DNA of 64,000 nucleotides from JBCFAY01 sp038562375 (GTDB lineage Bacteria > Bacillota > Clostridia > Christensenellales > CAG-138). This document shows positions 15,617 through 24,004 of this stretch, piece by piece; positions within the stretch are counted from its first letter, which is position 1, and the number at the start of each line of letters is the position of its first letter. Both the position numbers and the translations under genes were made by a program. Below the pieces are notes generated by a model, which saw only the letters and a list, made by a program, of their open reading frames with translations, was not told the origin of the DNA and did not search any database. The stretch lies in assembly GCA_038562375.1 (NCBI GenBank), contig JBCFAY010000016.1:16452-80451 (forward strand), written 5' to 3'.

Positions 15617-16903
15617 TCAATCCCTCTCAATTCTTACAATGATGTCGTTTGCCGAAAGCGTATGTTCAAGTTCGTTGAGCGTATCCGCATTTTTGATCTC
15701 CACCGTTACAGGCAGCGTGTACGTTCCCGTGTTCAGCCCCGTCACATCGATCTTCAGCTTGATGTCGGTGTTCTTGAGCGAGGATACGAGGCTTATGCGG
15801 CCCTTGATAAGAACATCCACCAGTTCCGGATTCAGCGTCGCCCTCAGGCCTTTGCCGAGGCCGACGACCGTCACCGGACGCTGCACGAACGCGCGCTCGA
15901 GCGGCTTCTCCTGAATATTGATGAACGCCTCCACGGTCGAACTCCCGATGACCTGCACGCCGTCGGGCACCTTGATGTCGAGCTGCTCCAGCACGTTCTC
16001 CTTGCGTCCGGAAAGATCGATGCTCTCGAGCTCCAGCTTGTCGATCGCGTTCAAAAGCTCCTTCGGACCGACGATATCGACCGTCTCGGGGTTCGTCTTC
16101 TTCTCCACGATCTCATAGTTTACCGGCAGGCTGTCGAGGCCCAGCAGCGCCCCGTCGAGATCGAGCGGCACGGTTTTCTTGGGCAGAACCGGCAATTTCA
16201 CCGTCACGGCCGCCGTTTCGCCGATAAACAGACCCGGGTTGACCTCCGCGCCGTCGCGGTCGAGGAAAACGACGTTGACCGCGTCGTTATAGCTTTGGAT
16301 GCGATCCGTAAGCGCCACATAGCATACCGCGCGGGATACGCGGTTCACGTCCTGCGTCGCGCCGCGAATCTCCACCGTATCGCGGCTCAATACCGGCACG
16401 CCCGCCCAATAGTTTGCGGGCAGAGTCCCCTCGTACTGCACCTCGACCGGGACGCTCTTGGTCGCATACGTGTCGATATCCAGATAGACATACTGCGGGC
16501 TGACGCTCTGGACGCTGCCCGTGCTCGTATACGGCACCACCTTGACGCGGTACGCATCGTCCGCCTTATTGATGTCCTTGAGGCTGACGGTGGCCGTCAC
16601 ATCCGATGCGGACAGATCCATATAGTGCGTCAGCTCGATATCGACCTTGACCTCGACGTCGCTTAAAAGCTCCGAGCGGATGCCTCGCACGATCAGGCCG
16701 CGCGCGATCAGATCCGCTTCGCCTTCAAAGCTGACGCTCACGCCCGTGAGCGTCTTGGTACGGATCGGATTGATGTCCGTGAGCACATAGCCCCACAAAA
16801 GCGTCGCGAACACGAGCGAGAGTATTTTTAAGACCAAATTGCGGCCGAAGAGCCGCAGGAACGTCTTTTTCAGCAAAGCAAGAAATTTATTCTGTTTTTT
16901 CAT
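15617..16903 (-). CDS. cdaR: CdaA regulator CdaR (YbbR-domain protein)
   Basis: This 428-residue protein has a short cytosolic basic start, one membrane helix (about 23-42) and an exported part with four YbbR repeats (roughly 50-130, 140-220, 235-315 and 325-405), each with a PVxVxxxG-like strand pattern. YbbR proteins bind and modulate the diadenylate cyclase CdaA. The gene start overlaps the end of cdaA by 17 bases, the usual cdaA-cdaR arrangement. Confidence 0.92.
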   Translation of the reverse strand: MKKQNKFLALLKKTFLRLFGRNLVLKILSLVFATLLWGYVLTDINPIRTKTLTGVSVSFEGEADLIARGLIVRGIRSELLSDVEVKVDIELTHYMDLSASDVTATVSLKDINKADDAYRVKVVPYTSTGSVQSVSPQYVYLDIDTYATKSVPVEVQYEGTLPANYWAGVPVLSRDTVEIRGATQDVNRVSRAVCYVALTDRIQSYNDAVNVVFLDRDGAEVNPGLFIGETAAVTVKLPVLPKKTVPLDLDGALLGLDSLPVNYEIVEKKTNPETVDIVGPKELLNAIDKLELESIDLSGRKENVLEQLDIKVPDGVQVIGSSTVEAFINIQEKPLERAFVQRPVTVVGLGKGLRATLNPELVDVLIKGRISLVSSLKNTDIKLKIDVTGLNTGTYTLPVTVEIKNADTLNELEHTLSANDIIVRIERD

Positions 16904-17735
16904 GCTTCACCCTCCGTTTCAGCCAGGCGTGCGCATTGTCCTTCTGCGGAAGAAACGTGGATTCCAGCAGATCGCGCAAAGCCTTGGAATCGATGTAGCG
17001 CACGAGCTTGCCATCCCGCGCCACGCTGACGATTCCGGTTTCCTCGGAGACGACGATCGTGATGCTGTCCGACACGACGGAGATGCCGAGCGCCGCCCTG
17101 TGCCGCGTTCCAAGCTCCCTTGCGAGCATCAGGTCGTCCGAAAGCGGGAGTATGCACGCGGCGGCGACGATGATCCCGTCCCGAACGATCGCGGCCCCGT
17201 CGTGCAGCGGGGTGTTGGGTTCGAAGATGTTCTCGATCAGCGCCGCGGAGAGACGGCCGTCGATGCGTGTGCCGGTCGAGATGATATCGCCGAGGCCGGT
17301 GCGCTGCTCCAAGACGATCAGGGCGCCCACCCTGCGCTTTGCCATGTTGAGCACCGCGCGGTGGAGCTCCCCGACCACCTCTTCCGAAGCGGGCGAAATG
17401 CTCGTGAACAGACTGCGGTCAAAAAACCTGCCCCTGCCGATCTGCTCGAGCGCGCGGCGGAATTCGGGCTGAAAGAGTATGACCGCGACGAGTATCCCCG
17501 ATTTGACGACCGAATCGAGCAGCCAGCTCACCACCGTAAGGCCCAGCAGCTGGCTCGCGGACGCGGCCAAAAACAGCATACCAAGCCCCTTGAGCACCTG
17601 ATAGGCGCGGGTCTGCTTGGTCAGCATGATCACGTTATAGAGGATGACGGCAATGATAAGAATATCCACAGAATCCAGCAGAGAAAACTGGGAAAATCCA
17701 CTGGTTATCGCTTTGACGATCACATCAAACGACAT
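16887..17735 (-). CDS. cdaA: Diadenylate cyclase CdaA
   Basis: This 282-residue membrane enzyme makes the second messenger c-di-AMP from two ATP. Three N-terminal helices (about 13-80) anchor it; the DAC domain follows with the catalytic LHDGAAIV (about 180) and the RHRAALG motif (about 214), both intact. c-di-AMP controls potassium and osmolyte uptake and wall homeostasis in Firmicutes. AAGGAG precedes the ATG, and a -10 TATAAT lies at 17770-17775. The neighbouring cdaR overlaps it; a glmM gene, often third in this operon, is not here. Confidence 0.96.
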   Translation of the reverse strand: MSFDVIVKAITSGFSQFSLLDSVDILIIAVILYNVIMLTKQTRAYQVLKGLGMLFLAASASQLLGLTVVSWLLDSVVKSGILVAVILFQPEFRRALEQIGRGRFFDRSLFTSISPASEEVVGELHRAVLNMAKRRVGALIVLEQRTGLGDIISTGTRIDGRLSAALIENIFEPNTPLHDGAAIVRDGIIVAAACILPLSDDLMLARELGTRHRAALGISVVSDSITIVVSEETGIVSVARDGKLVRYIDSKALRDLLESTFLPQKDNAHAWLKRRVKHEKTE

Positions 17736-17769
17736 TCCGCAAACTCCTTACGCTCCGACATGTATATTG

Positions 17770-17775
17770 ATTATA
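17770..17775 (-). promoter_or_regulatory. Probable -10 element of the cdaA-cdaR promoter
   Basis: TATAAT on the minus strand lies about 35 bases upstream of the cdaA ATG. The -35 is poor (TATCAA at 17 bases). Confidence 0.45.
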
Positions 17776-17819
17776 CCCTATTGGGCTGGAATTTGATAGC
17801 AAGCGCGGTTGAAATTCAT

Positions 17820-18911
17820 CTATTGTTTGCAACGCAGCAACAACATACAGATGTCATCCTCGCGGTCGTCGCGCGCGTAGGAGGACAAAATATCCAAAAA
17901 CAGCCCGTCTTCTTCCTCATAAAAAAACGTCTTGAGCAATTCGAACGTCAGGCCGCTCGAGCGCGGGTCGATCAGGCCGTCCGTATACACGAGCAGCCGC
18001 GCGCCCGCTTTCATCGCCAAGCGGTGCGTCTGATACTGTATCGACGCGTCCCAGTTGCAGATCGGGAACGAGGGGGCGAACAGCGCCTCGATTTCGCCGT
18101 CATGATACAAAAGCGGCGGCACGCTGTGGCCGGCGTTCGCCCAGTCGAGCGTACCGTTCACAGGGTCGATCAGACCGACGAGCGCGGTGACATAGAGCTG
18201 GATATCGTCGGTAAGCATGCAGAAATATTTCCGCGCGGCGCTCAATATGCCGGCGGGATCGGTCATTCCCTGCTGCGCGTAATTGAGGAAAATATTCGAG
18301 ATCAGCAGCGAAATCATCGCCGCGCTCATGCCGTGGCCTGAGACGTCCGCGATATAAAAGAGCACCTTGCCGTTGACACAGGTGCAGCCGAACAAATCTC
18401 CGCCCAGGCTTTGGGCGGGCAAATATCGGGAGATGGATTCAACGCCCACGTTATCCGGAATCTCCGTCGCGAGCAGCTCCCTCTGGAGTTTCGACGCGGT
18501 CTGCGCGTCCTGCAGCAGCCTCCTGTTTTGATCCTGAAGCCGCTTTTGCTGCTCGGTCTGCCATGTGATATCCCGATACACCTCGACGACGGCCGAGTTC
18601 TCCCCGGATTCCGTATATACCGGGGAAGCGCTGATCTGATACACCCGATTGCGATACCGTTTTTTTGTCTGGCACGTTTCGCGCGTTTCAAGCGCCTTTT
18701 TCAGGATGCATTCTCCACATGCGCGATCCGCTTCGTACATTTCGTAGCATACATTGCCCAGTTGATTGCCGAAACAACGCACATAGCTTGCGTTCGTCAA
18801 AAGAACCCGACCTTGGGGAGAAAGGATGCGAACCATATCATCCATCGCGTCGAGCGCTACGCGCTCGGGCGTCTCAGCGCGCAGACCGTCGCCGTCTGCC
18901 ATAGGATCCAT
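17820..18911 (-). CDS. PAS domain - SpoIIE/RsbU-type PP2C phosphatase
   Basis: This 363-residue soluble protein has a PAS domain (about 16-120, ending VVEVYRDIT), a coiled-coil linker (about 122-155) and a SpoIIE-type PP2C domain with GGDLFGC, IADVSGHGMSAAMIS and DWANAGHSVPPL, then LLVYTDGLIDP. The metal-binding Asp and Gly residues are intact, so it should be an active serine phosphatase. Such proteins dephosphorylate anti-anti-sigma factors. With no membrane helix it is not SpoIIE itself but RsbU-like. It follows the Spo0E-like gene by two bases. Confidence 0.88.
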   Translation of the reverse strand: MDPMADGDGLRAETPERVALDAMDDMVRILSPQGRVLLTNASYVRCFGNQLGNVCYEMYEADRACGECILKKALETRETCQTKKRYRNRVYQISASPVYTESGENSAVVEVYRDITWQTEQQKRLQDQNRRLLQDAQTASKLQRELLATEIPDNVGVESISRYLPAQSLGGDLFGCTCVNGKVLFYIADVSGHGMSAAMISLLISNIFLNYAQQGMTDPAGILSAARKYFCMLTDDIQLYVTALVGLIDPVNGTLDWANAGHSVPPLLYHDGEIEALFAPSFPICNWDASIQYQTHRLAMKAGARLLVYTDGLIDPRSSGLTFELLKTFFYEEEDGLFLDILSSYARDDREDDICMLLLRCKQ

Positions 18912-18913
18912 CC

Positions 18914-19120
18914 TTATTCGTTCTCCTTTATGGTAATCTCCATATCCTCATATGCTTGTGCAAGGTCGTAGAATTCATGCGCCAGTTCGCAAAGCAGCGG
19001 ATCAGAGAGTTTCCCGGTTTCCTCGTAAAGCTTCAACGCCTTTTGGTTGAGTTCTTTACGCTTATCCTCCAACTGTCTACGCATTGACTTGAGCCTTGCA
19101 TCAATGTCGTGATCGAGCAT
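18914..19120 (-). CDS. Small Spo0E-like helical protein
   Basis: This 68-residue protein is all-helical and charged. Its layout, a first helix RLKSMRRQLEDKRKEL, a turn and a second helix SDPLLCELAHEFYDLAQAY, resembles the Spo0E aspartyl-phosphate phosphatase fold, but the family's SQELD signature reads AHEFYDL, so the assignment is tentative. ATG 19120 follows GGGGGGATATTTC; longer frames have no ribosome site. The PP2C gene starts two bases after its stop codon, so the two products probably act in the same signalling path. Confidence 0.55.
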   Translation of the reverse strand: MLDHDIDARLKSMRRQLEDKRKELNQKALKLYEETGKLSDPLLCELAHEFYDLAQAYEDMEITIKENE

Positions 19121-19180
19121 GAAATATCCCCCCGTACGCTTCGCGTACAATCGCTCCATAATGGCGCTATCAATGCCCCT

Positions 19181-19209
19181 ATTATAAACAAAAACGCATT
19201 GATTCGCAA
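19181..19209 (-). promoter_or_regulatory. SigA-type promoter of the Spo0E-like/PP2C operon
   Basis: On the minus strand, TTGCGA (19209-19204), 17 bases, TATAAT (19186-19181), some 60 bases before the start codon. Confidence 0.75.
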
Positions 19210-19262
19210 CGTCTTGGCGTGTTACGATGAAAAAAACATCAGTATTCTGAGAGGAACAAGCG

Positions 19263-19496
19263 ATGATGCTCATTATTGACCGCTTTGAACGGAATTCCGC
19301 CGTCTGCGAGGCGGAGGACGGAGCAAAGATCGAAATCAGCCGGGATCTGATCCCCGAAGGAGCCCGTGAAGGCGACGTCCTGATTCAAAGCGAAACGGGA
19401 GAGCTTCAAATCGATGCCTCGTGCTCCATGCTTCGTCGGCGGAGGGCGCGCGCCCTGCTGGACGAGCTGACCAAAGACGATCAGCCGCTGTCCTGA
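19263..19496 (+). CDS. DUF3006 family protein
   Basis: This 77-residue protein matches the DUF3006 pattern: IIDRFERNSAVCEAEDG at the start, a strand with ISRDLIPEGAREGDVL in the middle and a basic helix RRRRARALLDELT at the end. The family is small, cytosolic, of unknown function and often found beside ComEC/metallo-hydrolase genes, which is not the case here. Tandem ATG codons follow GAGAGGAACAAGCG. It converges on mrdA. Confidence 0.8.
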   Translation: MMLIIDRFERNSAVCEAEDGAKIEISRDLIPEGAREGDVLIQSETGELQIDASCSMLRRRRARALLDELTKDDQPLS

Positions 19497-19594
19497 AAGG
19501 CGGTTTTCCTTTGAGCTTTGTGCTTGATCCAACACCTATATCGGCATTTTTTCGTAAAATATGAGTTTATCGCCGATTTTGGGCCGTATATGTA

Positions 19595-22225
19595 TCAGGG
19601 AACAAGCGCGTTGACGCGAACGAGCGTCTCGGGAGCGACCGCATCTTTAAGGTCGAGGTAGTACTTCGTGATTTCCTCCACGGCAATGGCGCTCGAGGAA
19701 CCGGAATAGCCGTTGGGCACGCATACGATGATAACGATCTCCGGCTTATCGTTTGGAACAATCGTTACAAACCACGAGGTGTTTTCGATATCGATCGTGC
19801 TCGTGCCGGTCTGCGCCGTTCCCGTCTTTCCGCTGATCCTCGAGGTATAGCCGGCGCTCACAAACTCGGGGGAAAACGCTTCCGCCGCCGTGCCGCCGTC
19901 CTCGGGGGACACCACTTTATCGAGCCCCTGGTGGATCGCATCCCAATACTCCTGCGGCGCGTCGATCTTGTTGTATACGCTCGGTTCGATCACGTTGATC
20001 GCCCCGTCGCTGTTGATGATGCGATCGACAATATGCACGTCGAACACCGTTCCGCCGTTTGCGATGGCCGCGGCGTAACGCGCGACCGCGATCGGCGTGA
20101 CCAGCGAAACGCCCTGTCCGAAGCCCGCGCGGATCGTGATGGTGGGCTTCCATTGCAATTCCGTGAGCGACGATGTGATCTCGTTCGTCCAGTTATAGGA
20201 TTGCACGACGCCTTCGGGGATCCCGAGCTCCTCGCTGATGATCCGGCGAACCTCGGAACCTTTGTTCGTCACGCTGCCGTCCTGCAGCTGCAGGAGCTTG
20301 GACGCGCATAGTTTGACCGCCTCCTCGTCGACTTCCATGCCGCGCTGCGTCAGATAGCCGCGCAGCAGCGTCCGGATCTGGTTGTAAACGAGCGTCGGAA
20401 GGCTCGTTTTTTGCTGCGTCACAGGCAAAGTGTTGTCATAGAGCACGGACTGTCCGCCCACCATGCCGACGCTCTCGCCGGGAAGTTCGATCCCCGTCGC
20501 GCTCGTCAGGCCGAGCTTGCCCGCCCAGTCGTTGAGCTTGGTGATGCCCAGGCGATTGGCCACCTCGCAGAAATAGTAGTTGCAGGAATTCTTCAGCGCC
20601 GCGACGATGTTTTGATCCGCATGATCCCGATGGCTCTTCGCAAGGCTCTTTGTCCAGCAGCCCGGCGCGTCGGTCTCGATCAGTTTGCCGTTCTCATCAT
20701 GAAGATAATACAGGTACTCGCAGTCGATCCTCGTGTCGAGCGTGATCGCGCCCTCCATCAGCCCGGCGAGGCCGGTGACCATCTTGAAGATGGAGCCCGG
20801 CGCGCTCTTGGCGGAGATCGCCTTGTTGCGCATGGGCGTGGTCGACTCCGCCTCTTCGCTCTCGAAGATCTCTATCACCTGGTCTTTGCTCAAGCCCGCC
20901 ACGAACATATTCGGATCGAACGAAGGGGAGGACGCGAGCGCGAGCACCTGCCCGGTCTCCACGTCCATCACGACGATCGCGCCGGTCTCGGCCTTATTGA
21001 TGCTGTCGACCCCGCCCGAGCGGTTGGCCGTCGCTTTCGTATAATGGCCGTCCTCGGCTTCCTTCTCCGCGATGCGGTTTTCTTCCTTCTCCCGGATGCT
21101 CTTTATCACATCCTGCAGCGCCTTCTCCGTTACCTGCTGCAGCGAAATATCGATGGTCAGCATCACGTCGCTGCCGTCGGTCGGCGATGTGCTGTCAAGC
21201 TCGCGGATCATGCTGCCGTATTTGTTGACCTCGATGCTCCGATTGCCCTGTTTATCGCTGGTGGAGCCCGTCAAATACGCCTCCATGGAGCGCTCTATGC
21301 CGGACGCGCCGATCATGTCGTCATTATAGGAATAGCCCATTTTGGCCATATCGACCACCTGCTCGCCGTCCTTGTTGAGCTCGATAAAGCCTTTGAAATC
21401 CTCTTCGGTATAGCCCATCTCCTTGAGCGTCGACAGCGGCACAACCCCGGAACTGCGGCTCAGGTACCCGAGGATATGCGCGGCGGTCGTCCCGCGCGGA
21501 TAAACGCGCGACGTGCTCTGCGTCGTCTGCAGGCCGAGAAGCTCGTCCTTGTGCATCTCGATCTCGGCGACCACGTCCATCCCAACGTCGTAAGCGATGG
21601 TGATCGGCTGATAGGCGCGATAATTGTTCAGAAGAACCTCCTGGCGGATCGACATGACCTTGGAGGCCTCTTCGAACGTCATTTCCTCGGGGATCTGCCA
21701 GGCCTTGCGCAGCTGCTTATACGCGTACTCCGCCGTGGGCCACTTGCTCATATCGTCCAGATCCTCTTCGGCGATTTTAAAGCCCATCGCGTCGCAGAAG
21801 TTCTTATAGCGCGCCTTGATCGCCTGTTCGCTCTCCACGCCCCAGCTATAAGCGAGGTTGTGGTTTTCATCCATGTGGATATAGAACGTATCGATCGTCT
21901 TTCCGCCGCCCTTCTCGATGATATCGATCGCGCGGATCAAAGATTCCGTATACAGCGCGCTGTCGCTCTCGGAGCGGCGTTCGGGATCGCGGAAGAATTC
22001 GACGTTGTAGCTTGTATCGCTGTATGCGAGCACCACGCCGTTTCGGTCGAGTATCCTGCCGCGCGTCCCCTTGAGCTCGACCGTGCGGGTGCTGCGCTCG
22101 AGGGCCTGCCGGTTGAAGGATTCGCCGTCCGCTATCGTCAGCGTTCCGAGGCCAATGAGCAGCGCGGCCATCATGCCGAGCATTCCGACTGCGATAAGTA
22201 CGAATCTTGAAGTGAGATTTTTCAT
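19595..22225 (-). CDS. mrdA: Penicillin-binding protein 2, elongation-specific transpeptidase (MrdA)
   Basis: This 876-residue class B PBP cross-links peptidoglycan during side-wall growth. It has one N-terminal helix (about 9-30), a dimerisation domain with SRVYPRGTTAAHILGY near 240 and a transpeptidase domain with the catalytic triad of motifs SIFK (near 480), SCN (near 560) and KTGT (near 825). Several insertions make it longer than the E. coli protein (about 630), which is usual in Clostridia. Its start overlaps mreD by four bases, placing it in the mreC-mreD-mrdA operon. Confidence 0.95.
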   Translation of the reverse strand: MKNLTSRFVLIAVGMLGMMAALLIGLGTLTIADGESFNRQALERSTRTVELKGTRGRILDRNGVVLAYSDTSYNVEFFRDPERRSESDSALYTESLIRAIDIIEKGGGKTIDTFYIHMDENHNLAYSWGVESEQAIKARYKNFCDAMGFKIAEEDLDDMSKWPTAEYAYKQLRKAWQIPEEMTFEEASKVMSIRQEVLLNNYRAYQPITIAYDVGMDVVAEIEMHKDELLGLQTTQSTSRVYPRGTTAAHILGYLSRSSGVVPLSTLKEMGYTEEDFKGFIELNKDGEQVVDMAKMGYSYNDDMIGASGIERSMEAYLTGSTSDKQGNRSIEVNKYGSMIRELDSTSPTDGSDVMLTIDISLQQVTEKALQDVIKSIREKEENRIAEKEAEDGHYTKATANRSGGVDSINKAETGAIVVMDVETGQVLALASSPSFDPNMFVAGLSKDQVIEIFESEEAESTTPMRNKAISAKSAPGSIFKMVTGLAGLMEGAITLDTRIDCEYLYYLHDENGKLIETDAPGCWTKSLAKSHRDHADQNIVAALKNSCNYYFCEVANRLGITKLNDWAGKLGLTSATGIELPGESVGMVGGQSVLYDNTLPVTQQKTSLPTLVYNQIRTLLRGYLTQRGMEVDEEAVKLCASKLLQLQDGSVTNKGSEVRRIISEELGIPEGVVQSYNWTNEITSSLTELQWKPTITIRAGFGQGVSLVTPIAVARYAAAIANGGTVFDVHIVDRIINSDGAINVIEPSVYNKIDAPQEYWDAIHQGLDKVVSPEDGGTAAEAFSPEFVSAGYTSRISGKTGTAQTGTSTIDIENTSWFVTIVPNDKPEIVIIVCVPNGYSGSSSAIAVEEITKYYLDLKDAVAPETLVRVNALVP

Positions 22226-22740
22226 TTTCTACCCCCGGCGCCCAGCGCGAATCCCGGACTCTGACGGCCGTTGTACACACGCCGAAAGATCACGTGAACC
22301 AGCGCGCACCAAAGCGCGCTCAAAAATGCGCACGGCAGGATATACTCCACCAGCAGCAGGAAAAAGCTGAACTTTACCCCGGTAAGAGCAAGCGCGATCG
22401 CCATTACGACCTCCTTGGCTACGCCCGCCACCGCCGCCGCTGCGGAAGGAACGATCAGGTTATCCGCATAGAACTTCCTGTAGAACAGACCCCCTCCGAA
22501 CCCCGCCAACAGATAGATCGCCGCGCCGAGCCCCACGAACCTTCCGAAAAAGATATCCGTAAAAAGCCCGGCCGCCAGGCCGATGAGCCCCGCCGGAAGC
22601 CCGCCCATGAGCACCCCGAAGGAAACGATGGTTCCGAGCAAAGCATCCGGGCGAACGCCGTACAGGCCAAGCCGTGCAAACACGAGGCTGTCCAAGAAAA
22701 CGCTCAACAGGATTGCGACGATCGTGACCGTCTTACGCAT
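22222..22740 (-). CDS. mreD: Rod shape-determining protein MreD
   Basis: This 172-residue membrane protein has about five helices and lies between mreC and mrdA, with three-base and four-base-overlap junctions. Its hydrophobic pattern and the conserved RPDALLGTIVSFGVLMG stretch near residue 30 fit MreD, which joins MreC to the PBP2/RodA elongation machinery. The sequence itself is poorly conserved; position is the strongest argument. Confidence 0.88.
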   Translation of the reverse strand: MRKTVTIVAILLSVFLDSLVFARLGLYGVRPDALLGTIVSFGVLMGGLPAGLIGLAAGLFTDIFFGRFVGLGAAIYLLAGFGGGLFYRKFYADNLIVPSAAAAVAGVAKEVVMAIALALTGVKFSFFLLLVEYILPCAFLSALWCALVHVIFRRVYNGRQSPGFALGAGGRK

Positions 22741-22743
22741 AGG

Positions 22744-23583
22744 CTATTCCCCCTCCGGCTGCCGGGACACGATGACCATGACTTCTTCAAGCCTGGTAAA
22801 ATCCACCGCCGGTTCGACCAGCGCGTTGCTGTTTGTCGTATCGCTCTGGCGCGTTACCTCCGTGACGGTGCCGGCAACGATCCCTTTGGGGAATACGCCT
22901 CCGAGCCCGTTGGTTACGATCGTATCGCCGGGGACCAGATCGCTGCCCGACGGCAGATAATAGAGCTTCAGCGTATTGATGTTGTTGCCGGCCTCGAGCA
23001 TTCCGCTGATCATGCCGTTGTCGCGTGTGCGCTCCACCATCACGCTTGCGGAAAAACCGGCGTCCACAAGCGCGGAAACCTTCGCCCACGTCGCGCCGAC
23101 GCTGATTACACGGCCTACCAGCCCGTCCGCACAGACGACGGCCTGATCCTTCTGTATGCCGGCGTTGCGCCCGGCGGAAATCGTGAAGATATCGAACCAG
23201 ATGCCCTGCCCCTTGCCGATGACCGAAGCGGTGACATATTCCCAGTCCTGCTCCTGCTCGACATAGTTCAGCAGGCCTTTGAGCCGCTCGTTCTCCTGTT
23301 CGAGCTGGTTCATCTTGGTCAGATTCTGTTCAAGCTGCGCCACGCGCACCTTGAGCTGCTGGTTCTCCTGGTCTGCGTCCGTCGTATGAAAAAGGTTCTC
23401 AAAAAAGCCGATGATCGCGCCCGATACGTTGGCCGCGAACGTCTGTACGGGCTGCGCGACCGAGCCCACCGCACTCTCCACCCATGTGACCGTCCGTTCG
23501 CCCGATGTCGCAAGCGCGAGAACAAGCAGCAGCACAACTGCTGCCGCCGTTATCAAGAGCGGTTTATTCCGAAAAAACTTCAT
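22744..23583 (-). CDS. mreC: Rod shape-determining protein MreC
   Basis: This 279-residue bitopic protein has one helix (about 9-27), a periplasm-side coiled coil (about 70-108, TDADQENQQLKVRVAQLEQN) and the MreC beta domain with GLVGRVISVG and LVPGDTIVTNGLGGVFPKGI. It activates PBP2 in the elongasome. It is the first gene after a good promoter at 23634-23661. Confidence 0.95.
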   Translation of the reverse strand: MKFFRNKPLLITAAAVVLLLVLALATSGERTVTWVESAVGSVAQPVQTFAANVSGAIIGFFENLFHTTDADQENQQLKVRVAQLEQNLTKMNQLEQENERLKGLLNYVEQEQDWEYVTASVIGKGQGIWFDIFTISAGRNAGIQKDQAVVCADGLVGRVISVGATWAKVSALVDAGFSASVMVERTRDNGMISGMLEAGNNINTLKLYYLPSGSDLVPGDTIVTNGLGGVFPKGIVAGTVTEVTRQSDTTNSNALVEPAVDFTRLEEVMVIVSRQPEGE

Positions 23584-24004
23584 TGTATTCCTCCGCCTGC
23601 GCGTGCATCAGGGCATGATGAACATGTTAATCCATTATAACATAGGCGTATTTTCGCGCAAGAATCCGGAAGAAAACGTAACAGTATATTTACGCCTGCC
23701 GCAATAAATACAAAATTCACCCTAAGGGAAAAGCGGTTGAAGGGCCCTTTACCCGAAGCATCGCGCGCCTATGAGGGTCCGGAAGCCGTATGGCGCGCCG
23801 CAGCTTATCGGAGCCGCTTGGGATCCAATCCGCATCCGTTGACCCAGGCGGCTTCGCCCGCTCCGGCACGCCATATGCTTTTTAAACTTCCGATCTGAGC
23901 GCAATGGCGCCGCTGCGGCTCCCTGCCTAAAAGGGCAATCGGGTCCAGGCCGACCAATCGCCAAAAGTATGCAGTTTCGGCTCGTTCGGATCGATGTGCG
24001 ATGC
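23584..24004. other. 421-base gap between mreB and mreC without a gene
   Basis: Apart from the mreC promoter at 23634-23661, I see no gene: the open frames are rich in Arg, Ser and Cys and lack ribosome sites. An inverted repeat AGGCGTA (23644) / TACGCCT (23692) brackets the -35 region. The gap splits what is usually a compact mreBCD operon. Confidence 0.5.
23634..23661 (-). promoter_or_regulatory. SigA-type promoter of mreC-mreD-mrdA
   Basis: On the minus strand, TTGCGC (23661-23656), 16 bases, TATAAT (23639-23634), 50 bases before mreC. Confidence 0.75.

Noticed and set aside
19595..22225. Long plus-strand frame (599 codons, 20411-22210) opposite mrdA
   Set aside because: It is a shadow of the GC-rich PBP2 gene; composition is His/Arg/Ala-rich and no start signal is present. 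The same holds for the long antisense frames over ppdK, vorB and hydA.
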